Origin: CAZXNF01 sp050741255
GTDB lineage: Bacteria; Pseudomonadota; Gammaproteobacteria; Burkholderiales; SG8-41
Assembly: GCA_050741255.1 (NCBI GenBank)
Contig: JBOIEQ010000162.1
Span: 1-9,416 of the forward strand
Reading direction: 5' to 3'
Length of the DNA: 9,416 bases
Positions 1-5,927 of this stretch are shown piece by piece. Position 1 is the stretch's first letter; the number at the start of each line of letters is the position of its first letter. The notes beneath the pieces were generated by a model, which was not told where the DNA came from, made no database searches, and saw only the letters and a program-made list of their open reading frames with translations. A program made the position numbers and the translations under genes.

Positions 1-1962
1 GTGCTGGTGATCGCCGAGTCGCAGGCGGCCGCTGCCGACGCCACCGAGCTGGTGGAGATCGACTACCGCGACCTCGAGGCGGTGATCGATCCCTATGTCG
101 CGCTGGCGCCGGGGGCGCCCCAGTTGCACGCCACCGCGCCCAACAATCTGCTGTTCGACTGGGAGGCCGGCGATCTGCCCGCGGTCGAGGCGGCGCTGGC
201 CAAGGCCGCGCACGTGGTCGAAGTGAAGCTCGAGAGCACACGTGTGGTGCCGAACCCGATGGAGCCGCGCGCCTGCATGATCCAGTACCAGGCGGCCACG
301 GATTCCTACGACGTCTACGCCTGCGTGCAGGGCGTGAACATGCTGAAAAAGCAGTTGTCCGCCGCCACCGACGTGCCGGAGGACAAGTTCCGCGTCTTCG
401 CCAAGGACGTCGGCGGCAGCTTCGGCAACCGCAGCCCGCAGTATCCGGAACACACCGCGCTGATGATCGCGGCGCGCAAGCTGGGCCGCCCGGTGCGCTG
501 GGTATCCACGCGTTCCGAGGGGATCGCCAGCGATTTTCACGGCCGCGCGAACTTCGTGACCGGCAGGCTGGCGGTGGATGCCAAGGGCAAGATGCTCGCC
601 ATCCACCTCGACTGGGTCGCCGACATGGGCGGTTACCTGTCGCCCTCCGGCGGCGCCAGCCACACGCGCAACCCGGCGACCTGCCTCACCGGCGTCTATC
701 GCATTCCGGCGCTCTACGGCCGCTTCCGGCTGGCGCTCACCAACACCGCGCCGGTCGCGGCGTACCGCGGTGCGGGCCGTCCCGACGTCGCCTACTTCAT
801 CGAGCGCCTGGTGGACGAAGCGGCGGTGAAGCTGAAAATGGACCGCGCGGAATTCCGGCGCAGGAACTTCATCCCGATGGACGCCTTTCCGTACCCGACG
901 CCCACCGGCGCGAAATACGAACTCGCGGACTTCGAGGGTTGCCTCGACCAGGCGCTGAAGATCGCCGACTGGAAGGGATTCGAGGCGCGTCGCGCGGAGG
1001 CCAAGAAACGCGGCCGCCTGCGCGGCATCGGCATGGCGACGGTGATCGAGGGTACCGGCGCCGGCGCGTACCACAAGGACGAAATCGCTTTGGAGTACCG
1101 CGACGGCCTGTTCACGGCGTATTCGGTCGCGCATTCGACGGGCCAGAGCCACGAAACGACGTTCACGGGCGTGATCGCCGAGACGCTGGGCGTACCGCAC
1201 GACCGCGTGCGCCTCATCGAAGGCTCGACCGAGAAGACGCTGGTCGGCAACCATACCGGCGGTTCGCGTTCGATGGTCGGCGCGGGCAGCGTGTGCAAGA
1301 TCGCCGCGCTGAAACTGATCGAGAAAGCCACGCCGCTCGCGGCGGAGGCGCTGGAATGCGAACCCTCGCAGGTGGCCTTCGCGGACGGTGCGTTCAGCGG
1401 CATGGGCAAGTCGGTGCCGCTCATGAAGCTCGCCGCGGATGTGACCGCGAAGGACCCGACCGCGCTCGACGTCATGGGCGAAGGCTCGGTCGGTTCGACG
1501 TATCCCAACGGCTGCCACATCGCCGAGGTGGAGATCGATCCCGAGACCGGCGTCACCGAGATCCTCAAGTACAACACCGTGGACGATTGCGGCGTGGTCA
1601 TCAACCACGCGGTGGTGGAAGGCCAGGTCCACGGCGCCGTCGCGCAGGGCGCGGGCCAGGTGTTCGGCGAGAAGGCGCACTACGATCCGCAGAGCGGCCA
1701 GCTCCTGACCGGCACCTTCCAGGACTACTACATGCCGCGCGCGGGCCTGCTCAAGCACATCAATGTGGAAGACCACCCGGTGCCGAGCCGCATCAACGTA
1801 CTCGGCGCCAAGGGTGCGGGCGAGGCCGGTTGCACGGCCTCCATCCCGGCGCTGAACAACGCGGTGCTCGACGCGCTGCGCGTGGTCGGCGTCGTCCACC
1901 TCGACATGCCCCTCACGCCGCTGCGCGTGTGGGAGGCGATCCAGAAGGCGAAGAAAAAATGA
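1..1962 (+). CDS. Molybdopterin-binding large subunit of a xanthine dehydrogenase/CoxL-family hydroxylase (5' partial)
   Basis: The catalytic large subunit of a molybdenum hydroxylase, which hydroxylates or oxidises an aldehyde, purine or N-heterocycle with water as oxygen donor. The 653 visible residues begin at the end of the a/b hammerhead domain (family pattern A-E-L-V-x-x-D-Y at about 15-22). Roughly 110-130 N-terminal residues therefore lie upstream, and the GTG at base 1 is not a credible start. Seen in order are the Moco-binding loop DVGGSFGNR (136-144), the active-site loop AYRGAGRP (254-261), TGQSHETTF (380-388) and GAKGAGEAG (602-610), whose Glu608 matches the catalytic glutamate of the family. 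AYRGAGR is the 'form II' loop; true CO dehydrogenase has a cysteine there (AYRCSFR), so CO oxidation is not supported. The small subunit follows with a 4-base ATGA overlap. No FAD-binding medium subunit is visible; it may lie upstream. Substrate unknown. Confidence 0.93.
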   Translation: MLVIAESQAAAADATELVEIDYRDLEAVIDPYVALAPGAPQLHATAPNNLLFDWEAGDLPAVEAALAKAAHVVEVKLESTRVVPNPMEPRACMIQYQAATDSYDVYACVQGVNMLKKQLSAATDVPEDKFRVFAKDVGGSFGNRSPQYPEHTALMIAARKLGRPVRWVSTRSEGIASDFHGRANFVTGRLAVDAKGKMLAIHLDWVADMGGYLSPSGGASHTRNPATCLTGVYRIPALYGRFRLALTNTAPVAAYRGAGRPDVAYFIERLVDEAAVKLKMDRAEFRRRNFIPMDAFPYPTPTGAKYELADFEGCLDQALKIADWKGFEARRAEAKKRGRLRGIGMATVIEGTGAGAYHKDEIALEYRDGLFTAYSVAHSTGQSHETTFTGVIAETLGVPHDRVRLIEGSTEKTLVGNHTGGSRSMVGAGSVCKIAALKLIEKATPLAAEALECEPSQVAFADGAFSGMGKSVPLMKLAADVTAKDPTALDVMGEGSVGSTYPNGCHIAEVEIDPETGVTEILKYNTVDDCGVVINHAVVEGQVHGAVAQGAGQVFGEKAHYDPQSGQLLTGTFQDYYMPRAGLLKHINVEDHPVPSRINVLGAKGAGEAGCTASIPALNNAVLDALRVVGVVHLDMPLTPLRVWEAIQKAKKK

Positions 1963-2435
1963 TGAAGCTCACGCTCAAGGTCAACGGCAAGGACCACGCG
2001 GTGGAGGTCGAAGGGCGCACGCTGCTGGTCGACGTGCTGCGCGACACGCTGGCGCTGACCGGCACCCACGTCGGCTGCGACACCAGCCAGTGCGGCTGCT
2101 GCACGGTGCACCTCGACGGCAAGGCGGTGAAGTCCTGCAACATGCTCGCCATGCAGGCGGAAGGGCACGCGATCACCACCATCGAGGGTCTCGCGGCCTC
2201 GGTCAATGCGGGCGACGAACTGCATCCGATGCAGAAGGCGTTCTCCGAATGCCACGCGCTGCAATGCGGCTTCTGCACGCCGGGCATGATCATGGCGGCC
2301 TCCGCCTTCCTCGCCGTGAAGCCCAAACCCACGGACGAGGAGATCTGTCACGCGCTCGAAGGCAACCTGTGCCGCTGCACGGGCTACGTGAACATCGTGA
2401 AAGCGGTGAAGCAGGCGGCCGGCATCAAGGCGTAG
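1959..2435 (+). CDS. [2Fe-2S]-binding small subunit of the molybdenum hydroxylase (CoxS type)
   Basis: A cytoplasmic electron-transfer subunit of 158 residues, the normal family length, which passes electrons from the Mo site of the preceding subunit through two [2Fe-2S] clusters. The N-terminal plant-ferredoxin-like domain carries Cys40, Cys45, Cys48 and Cys60 (GCDTSQCGCCTV). The C-terminal helical domain carries Cys103, Cys106, Cys138 and Cys140 (CGFCTPGM and CRCTGY). Cys47 is an extra cysteine where most homologues have Ala (CGAC). The start is ATG 1959, overlapping the large-subunit stop as ATGA; the adjacent ATG 1962 (TGATG) is equally possible and changes one residue. AGAAGG at 1943-1948 is a weak ribosome site. 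The tight overlap indicates translational coupling. The large-then-small order differs from the M-S-L order of classical cox operons. Confidence 0.95.
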   Translation: MMKLTLKVNGKDHAVEVEGRTLLVDVLRDTLALTGTHVGCDTSQCGCCTVHLDGKAVKSCNMLAMQAEGHAITTIEGLAASVNAGDELHPMQKAFSECHALQCGFCTPGMIMAASAFLAVKPKPTDEEICHALEGNLCRCTGYVNIVKAVKQAAGIKA

Positions 2436-2466
2436 CGAACCAGCGAACCAGCGAACCAGCGAACCA
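2435..2466 (+). repeat. Short tandem repeat, four perfect copies of an 8-bp unit
   Basis: GCGAACCA is repeated four times without change, followed by a partial GCG. The first copy begins on the last base of the TAG stop codon of the [2Fe-2S] subunit gene. The array fills the first half of the 77-base gap before the Bug gene. It has no dyad symmetry and no following T-run, so it is not a terminator. Two other arrays in the window sit in the same place relative to a stop codon. Confidence 0.95.
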
Positions 2467-2512
2467 GCGGGCGCAAGACTCGCCGGGCGCACCCACCAGG
2501 GAGGAGTCGTTC

Positions 2513-3478
2513 ATGCGAACACTGATTCTGCTGGCCGTCGTGGCCACGGGTTTCCCGGCGCTCGCGCTGGCGCAGGCTTATCCGACCCGCCCCCTCACCT
2601 TCATCGTCGCCACCGCGCCCGGCGGCACCACCGACTTCACGGCACGGCTGCTGGCGGACCCGCTGTCGCGGGCGCTGAAGCAGAACGTGCTGGTCGACAA
2701 CCGGGCGGGCGGTAGCGGCAACCTCGGTTCGCAGCTGGCCGCGCGCGCCAAACCCGACGGCTACACGTTGCTGGTCCAGTACTCCGGCTACCACGCGACC
2801 AATCCGTGGCTGTTCAAGAACATCGGCTGGAACCCGGCGAAGGACTTCTCCGGCGTCGGCATGGCGATCGTTGCGCCGCATCTCTTCGTTGCGCATCCCT
2901 CGCTGCCGGTGAAGAACCTGAGCGACCTCGCGCGGCTCGCGCGCGTGCAGGGCGATGCCCTGTCCTATGCGTCCTCGGGGGTCGGCTCCATCCAGCACAT
3001 CGGCACCGAGCTGTTTCTGCAGACGGTCAAGGCGAAGATGCTGCACGTGCCATACAAGGGCGCGGGCCCCGCGGTGATCGACCTGCTGTCGGGACAGGTG
3101 GCGGTCTTCAACACCACGCCGCCGTCGGTGGTCCAGCACGTGCGCGGCGGCAAGCTGCGGGCGCTGGCCTATCTCAGCAAGGAGCGGCATCCCACGATGC
3201 AGGAGATCCCGACCTCCGCGCAGGCGGGCCTGCCCGGCTACGAGGTCGAATCCTGGTTCGCCGTGTTCGCGCCGGCCGGCACGCCGCGCGAGATCATGGA
3301 CCGTCTCGGCGCCGAAACGGCCCGCGTGGTGGACAGCGCCGACTTCCGGCGCAAGGCCGAAGAGCAGGGGGCGTTCGCGCGCTCGATGGACGGCAAGGCG
3401 CTGGACGCCTACGTGCTGCGCGAGATCGAGCTGTGGGGCAAGGTCATCCAGAGCGCGAACATCACCGTGGAACAGTAG
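2513..3478 (+). CDS. Bug/TctC-family periplasmic solute-binding protein
   Basis: An extracytoplasmic binding protein of the Bordetella uptake gene family, which usually bind carboxylates, amino acids or aromatic acids and feed tripartite tricarboxylate transporters. The 321 residues are typical. A Sec signal peptide covers 1-20 (hydrophobic LILLAVVATGFPALALA, cleavage likely at ALA|QA), followed by the family start YPTRPLTFIVATAPGG. Other hallmarks are the ligand-loop Asp41 in GGTTDFTAR, VDNRAGGSGN (61-70), KPDGYTLL (80-87), HVPYKGAGPAVIDLLSGQV (178-196) and GGKLRALA (212-219). The start ATG 2513 has an excellent ribosome site, GGGAGGAG, six bases upstream. The reading frame stays open upstream but lacks family sequence there. 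It lies 77 bases after the hydroxylase genes, so co-transcription is plausible. No TctA/TctB membrane genes are in the window, so it may be an orphan receptor. The ligand is unknown. Confidence 0.95.
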   Translation: MRTLILLAVVATGFPALALAQAYPTRPLTFIVATAPGGTTDFTARLLADPLSRALKQNVLVDNRAGGSGNLGSQLAARAKPDGYTLLVQYSGYHATNPWLFKNIGWNPAKDFSGVGMAIVAPHLFVAHPSLPVKNLSDLARLARVQGDALSYASSGVGSIQHIGTELFLQTVKAKMLHVPYKGAGPAVIDLLSGQVAVFNTTPPSVVQHVRGGKLRALAYLSKERHPTMQEIPTSAQAGLPGYEVESWFAVFAPAGTPREIMDRLGAETARVVDSADFRRKAEEQGAFARSMDGKALDAYVLREIELWGKVIQSANITVEQ

Positions 3479-3493
3479 CGCGGGCGCTTCGTT

Positions 3494-3961
3494 TCAATCC
3501 ACCAGTTCGAACACCGCGTCGATCACCACCGGGACATTGCCCCGCAGCGCGCTGGCGCCCATCGCGGAGCGGGCGTGCCGGCCCGCCGGGCCGAGCACCT
3601 CCACGATCAGGTCGGAGGCGCCGTCGAGCACTTTCGGCTGGTCGTAGAAATCGGCGGCCGAACTCACGTAACCGCACAACCGCACGCAGCGCTTGAGCCG
3701 GCCCCAGTCGCCATTCACCGCCGCCTTCATCTGCGCCAGCACGTTCAGTCCGCACACCCGCGCAGCGGTCACTGCGTCCGCCAGCGACACCTCCGCGCCG
3801 ACGCGGCCCAGCGCCGTCGGCTTGCCGTTCACGAGCGGCGCCTGGCCGGCGATGAAGACCAGCCCCTTGGCGATGGCGTACGGTTCGTAATTGGCGGCGG
3901 GCGCGGCGGCCGAGGGCAGATCCAGCCCCAGTTCGCGCAGTCGGGCATCGATGGCATGCAT
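3494..3961 (-). CDS. RidA/YjgF/UK114-family protein (imine/enamine deaminase-like)
   Basis: A small cytoplasmic trimer-forming protein. RidA proper hydrolyses reactive 2-aminoacrylate and related imines; relatives act in catabolic pathways. The 155 residues exceed the 120-130 of RidA proper and fit the longer YjgF subgroup of about 150 residues. Features are PAANYEPYAIAKGLVFIAGQ (21-40), a central helix DAVTAARVCGLNVLAQMKAA (62-81), and HARSAMGASALRGNVPVV (129-146), where Arg131 matches the substrate-carboxylate-binding arginine of RidA. The C-terminal IDAVFEL has Asp148 where many members have Glu. The start is ATG 3961, preceded by GAGG six bases upstream that overlaps the stop of the membrane-protein gene; the gap is 8 bases. 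This gene is the last of a three-gene set and converges on the Bug gene, with only 15 bases between the two stop codons. Confidence 0.9.
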   Translation of the reverse strand: MHAIDARLRELGLDLPSAAAPAANYEPYAIAKGLVFIAGQAPLVNGKPTALGRVGAEVSLADAVTAARVCGLNVLAQMKAAVNGDWGRLKRCVRLCGYVSSAADFYDQPKVLDGASDLIVEVLGPAGRHARSAMGASALRGNVPVVIDAVFELVD

Positions 3962-3969
3962 GGCAATCC

Positions 3970-4401
3970 TCAGCGGGGCAGGGCGGAAAGGACGAAGAAA
4001 AGGATCAGACCGGTTGGGATGATCCACAGCACGGCGGCGATGCTGAGCGGCTTGCCCCAGGGCTGGCGGGGGTAATCCGTGCCCCAGCGTTCCTTCACGT
4101 ACTGCATCTGCGGCCGGTTTGCAGCGAAGTACCACACGATCAGATAGATGAGGCCGATGCCCGTGATCACCGAGGGAAACAGCATCAGGATGCTGAGGAG
4201 CATCCAGTTGCGGCTGCCGCGGGCCTTGTCGTCGTCGCCGATGGACTCCCAGTTCCGCTTCAGGAGGTAGGAACCGAAGATCGGCGTGAAGAGGAGACTC
4301 CACGACCCCGCGGCCCCTGGATTCCAGAGGGCGGGGGCGGCGTCAGCAACAGGCTGGCCCGCCACTTCTGCTTTCGGGGTTGCGTACGGATTGACATCCA
4401 T
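3970..4401 (-). CDS. Small membrane protein of unknown function, NPYA-start type
   Basis: A 143-residue protein of no known function. It starts with the short Asn-Pro-Tyr-Ala motif (MDVNPYATPKAEV) seen on many small bacterial membrane proteins. A proline/alanine-rich linker to about 25 follows, then WNPGAAGSWSLLFTPIFGSYLL (26-47), probably a first membrane-associated segment. Strong transmembrane helices lie at about 66-93 (NWMLLSILMLFPSVITGIGL and on) and 118-140. The polar stretch at 48-65 carries charged GDDDKARGSR, and 94-116 forms a second polar loop. From memory, WNP...SLLF.P.FG..L...NW is a recurrent pattern in hypothetical proteobacterial proteins. The start is ATG 4401 with GGGAGG five bases upstream. 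It shares one base with the stop of the zinc-ribbon gene (TGATG), which argues for translational coupling. RidA follows after 8 bases. Confidence 0.82.
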   Translation of the reverse strand: MDVNPYATPKAEVAGQPVADAAPALWNPGAAGSWSLLFTPIFGSYLLKRNWESIGDDDKARGSRNWMLLSILMLFPSVITGIGLIYLIVWYFAANRPQMQYVKERWGTDYPRQPWGKPLSIAAVLWIIPTGLILFFVLSALPR

Positions 4402-4547
4402 CAGTGCCTCCCGGGATGGCGAACGCAGTACTGCAGGCCGCGCCATTTTTTTCGGTGCGGTTGCCGCGAGCCGCAGCGCCCGCAGAAGCGGGCGCGATTC
4501 AGGATGGGTTGCCCGCAATCGCAACACCTTCGCAGTTCAGTCGCCAT
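4401..4547 (-). CDS. 48-residue zinc-ribbon protein, coupled to the membrane protein
   Basis: This short reading frame begins at ATG 4547 and ends in a TGA whose A is the first base of the next gene's ATG (TGATG). The core CCDCGQPILNRARFCGRCG (8-26) is a textbook double-CxxC zinc ribbon: Cys8-x2-Cys11, ten residues, then Cys22-x2-Cys25, with the A-R-F-C pattern of the zinc_ribbon_2 type. A basic tail follows (QPHRKKWRG) with Cys41, His44 and His48, which could add ligands. Such ribbons often sit at the N-terminus of small membrane proteins; here the ribbon is a separate gene directly before one, in a different reading frame. No Shine-Dalgarno sequence precedes ATG 4547 (upstream is CATTCCACCC), so it may be leaderless or weakly translated. 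The cysteine spacing and the exact TGATG junction make a chance frame unlikely. Its role is unknown; it may partner the membrane protein or bind nucleic acid. Confidence 0.78.
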   Translation of the reverse strand: MATELRRCCDCGQPILNRARFCGRCGSRQPHRKKWRGLQYCVRHPGRH

Positions 4548-4567
4548 GGGTGGAATGGTAGCGCGTA

Positions 4568-4626
4568 AGAGCGCCTAACATGGTGAGACGCGCAACGCAC
4601 ACGTGTTTCACTATGTTAGGCGCTCT
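4568..4626. repeat. 22-bp near-perfect inverted repeat with integron-attC-like ends
   Basis: The arms 4568-4589 and 4605-4626 match at 20 of 22 positions around a 15-base loop. Read as + strand RNA, both mismatches are G-U pairs, so that strand folds fully; the - strand has two A-C mismatches. The arms contain GCCTAAC (4573-4579) and GTTAGGC (4615-4621), which fit the RYYYAAC and GTTRRRY core sites of integron attC sites. The complementarity, however, continues five bases beyond these cores, and 49 bp is short for attC. The stop codon of the MFS gene (4625-4627) overlaps the outer end of one arm. No T-run follows on either strand, so it is not a canonical intrinsic terminator. It could be a palindromic intergenic element, an mRNA 3'-end stabiliser or a remnant recombination site. 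Confidence 0.9.
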
Positions 4627-5860
4627 AGGGGAGAACGATCGAGGGCTGGTCCTCCGCGAGCCGGCGGCGGAGGGCGGGCAGGCGGCGGGCGAAGAGCACG
4701 GCGCCGAATACGCACAGCGTGCCGCCGATGACGAAGGCCACGCGGATGCCGGCGGCTTCCGCCAGGGCGCCGAGCGCCAGCGCGCCGAGCGGCGACATGC
4801 CCATGAAGGCCATCGTGTAGAGGCTGGCGATGCGGCCGCGCATCTCATCGGCGACGATGGACTGCAGGATGGTGTTGGCGGAGGCCGAGGCGACGATCGC
4901 GCCGAAACCGACGGCGATCATCAGCAGTCCGCAGAGCCAGGGCGACGGGGACAGCGCGACCAGCGCCAGCCCGGCGCCCGTGGTGCCCGCCGCCAGCGCC
5001 AGCATCCGCCACAGGCCGGCGATCGACGGCCGCCACGCCAGAAACGTGGCGCCCGAGACGGCGCCGACGCCCGCGGCGCTGATCAGGAAGCCCATGGTGT
5101 GCGCGCCGCCGCCCAGCACCGCGACGAACGCCGGCATCAGCGTGGTGTAGGGCATGACCAGAAAGCCGACCAGGATGACCATGACCAGCGTCAGCCGGAT
5201 CGGCGGAAAGCGCCACGCGGACGTGAAGGCGCCGCGCAGATCGCTGCCCAGCGACCGCTTGAGCTGCGTGCGCGGCAGCGGCGTGATGCGCATGTAATAC
5301 AGCGCCACCAGCACGGCGACGTAACTCAGTGCGTTGATCAGGAAGCAGACGCTCTCGGTGAAGGCCGCGAGCAGTACGCCGGCGACCGAGGGCCCGACCA
5401 GGCGGCCGGTGTTGTTCACCAGCGAGTTGAGCGCGATCGCGCTCGGCAGATCGCGCCGGTCGTCGAGCAGTTCCACCGCCAGCGATTGGCGCGTGGGCGT
5501 GTCGAAGGCGTTGATGATGCCGAGCACGCCCGCGAGGGCCAGCACATGCCAGACCTGGGTCGTTCCGGTCCAGGTCAGCGCGGCGAGCGCGAAGGCCTGC
5601 AGCATGGCGAGCACCTGGGTGATCGCGAGCAGCTTGCGGCGGTCCATGCGGTCGGCCAGCAGGCCGCCCAGCGGCGCGAGCAGCAGGACGGGAAAGTTGC
5701 TGATGAAGCCGGTGACGCCCAACAGCAGTTCCGAGCCCGACAGCCGGTAGACGAGCCACGGCATGGCCATGCGCTGCATCCACGTGCCGAGGACCGACAG
5801 GCCCTGCCCGGCGAAGTAGAGACGGTAGTTGCGGTGGCGGAAGGCGGGAGGGAGTTTCAC
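4625..5860 (-). CDS. MFS transporter, MFS_3 (EntS-like exporter) family
   Basis: An inner-membrane major-facilitator protein of 411 residues, a normal length for 12 transmembrane helices; the family exports siderophores, drugs or other small molecules by proton antiport. Seen are the N-terminal FRHRNYRLYFAGQGLSVLGT (7-26), MFS motif A as GGLLADRMDRRK (65-76), INAFDTPTRQSLAVELL (116-132) and GRLVGPSVAG (152-161), all typical of the MFS_3 branch, and DEMRGRIASLYTMAFMGMSP in the C-terminal half. The start is GTG 5860, the only ATG/GTG/TTG between an in-frame TAA upstream and the conserved N-terminus. It has no Shine-Dalgarno sequence, and a GC-rich hairpin ends three bases before it. It lies 67 bases after the hydrolase on the same strand. 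The export substrate cannot be told from the sequence. Confidence 0.93.
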   Translation of the reverse strand: MKLPPAFRHRNYRLYFAGQGLSVLGTWMQRMAMPWLVYRLSGSELLLGVTGFISNFPVLLLAPLGGLLADRMDRRKLLAITQVLAMLQAFALAALTWTGTTQVWHVLALAGVLGIINAFDTPTRQSLAVELLDDRRDLPSAIALNSLVNNTGRLVGPSVAGVLLAAFTESVCFLINALSYVAVLVALYYMRITPLPRTQLKRSLGSDLRGAFTSAWRFPPIRLTLVMVILVGFLVMPYTTLMPAFVAVLGGGAHTMGFLISAAGVGAVSGATFLAWRPSIAGLWRMLALAAGTTGAGLALVALSPSPWLCGLLMIAVGFGAIVASASANTILQSIVADEMRGRIASLYTMAFMGMSPLGALALGALAEAAGIRVAFVIGGTLCVFGAVLFARRLPALRRRLAEDQPSIVLP

Positions 5861-5863
5861 GGC

Positions 5864-5894
5864 GGATGCTGCGCGTGATGCCCGCGCAGCGTCC
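5864..5894 (-). promoter_or_regulatory. GC-rich hairpin over the ribosome-binding region of the MFS gene
   Basis: The arms GCTGCGCG (5868-5875) and CGCGCAGC (5883-5890) are perfectly complementary around a 7-base loop. Three more pairs form outside one mismatch (5864-5866 with 5892-5894). In the MFS transcript the hairpin ends three bases before the GTG start, filling the region where a Shine-Dalgarno sequence should be. No U-run follows, so it is not a standard terminator. It could limit ribosome access, mark a processing site between hydrolase and MFS, or bind a regulator as DNA. Confidence 0.55.
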
Positions 5895-5927
5895 GATTAT
5901 GCCTTCCCCGGCGATGGTCCGGGCGGT

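Noticed and set aside
939..1958. A long open frame on the + strand running through the large-subunit gene into the small-subunit gene.
   Set aside because: The part before 1959 is an Arg-rich out-of-frame reading of the large subunit; only 1959-2435 is a real protein.
1..1962. Annotation as aerobic CO dehydrogenase large subunit.
   Set aside because: The active-site loop is AYRGAGR, without the cysteine that holds copper in true CO dehydrogenase.
3479..3493. A bidirectional terminator between the convergent Bug and RidA genes.
   Set aside because: Only 15 bases separate the stops, and I see no convincing stem with a T-run there.
4568..4626. A Rho-independent terminator for the MFS gene.
   Set aside because: The stem is strong, but no T-run follows on either strand and the stop codon lies in the stem base.
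4580..5878. A 432-codon open frame on the + strand opposite the MFS gene.
   Set aside because: Its protein is low-complexity, rich in Arg/Gly/Asp/Gln/His and without any family pattern. It is the antisense shadow of a clear MFS transporter in GC-rich DNA.
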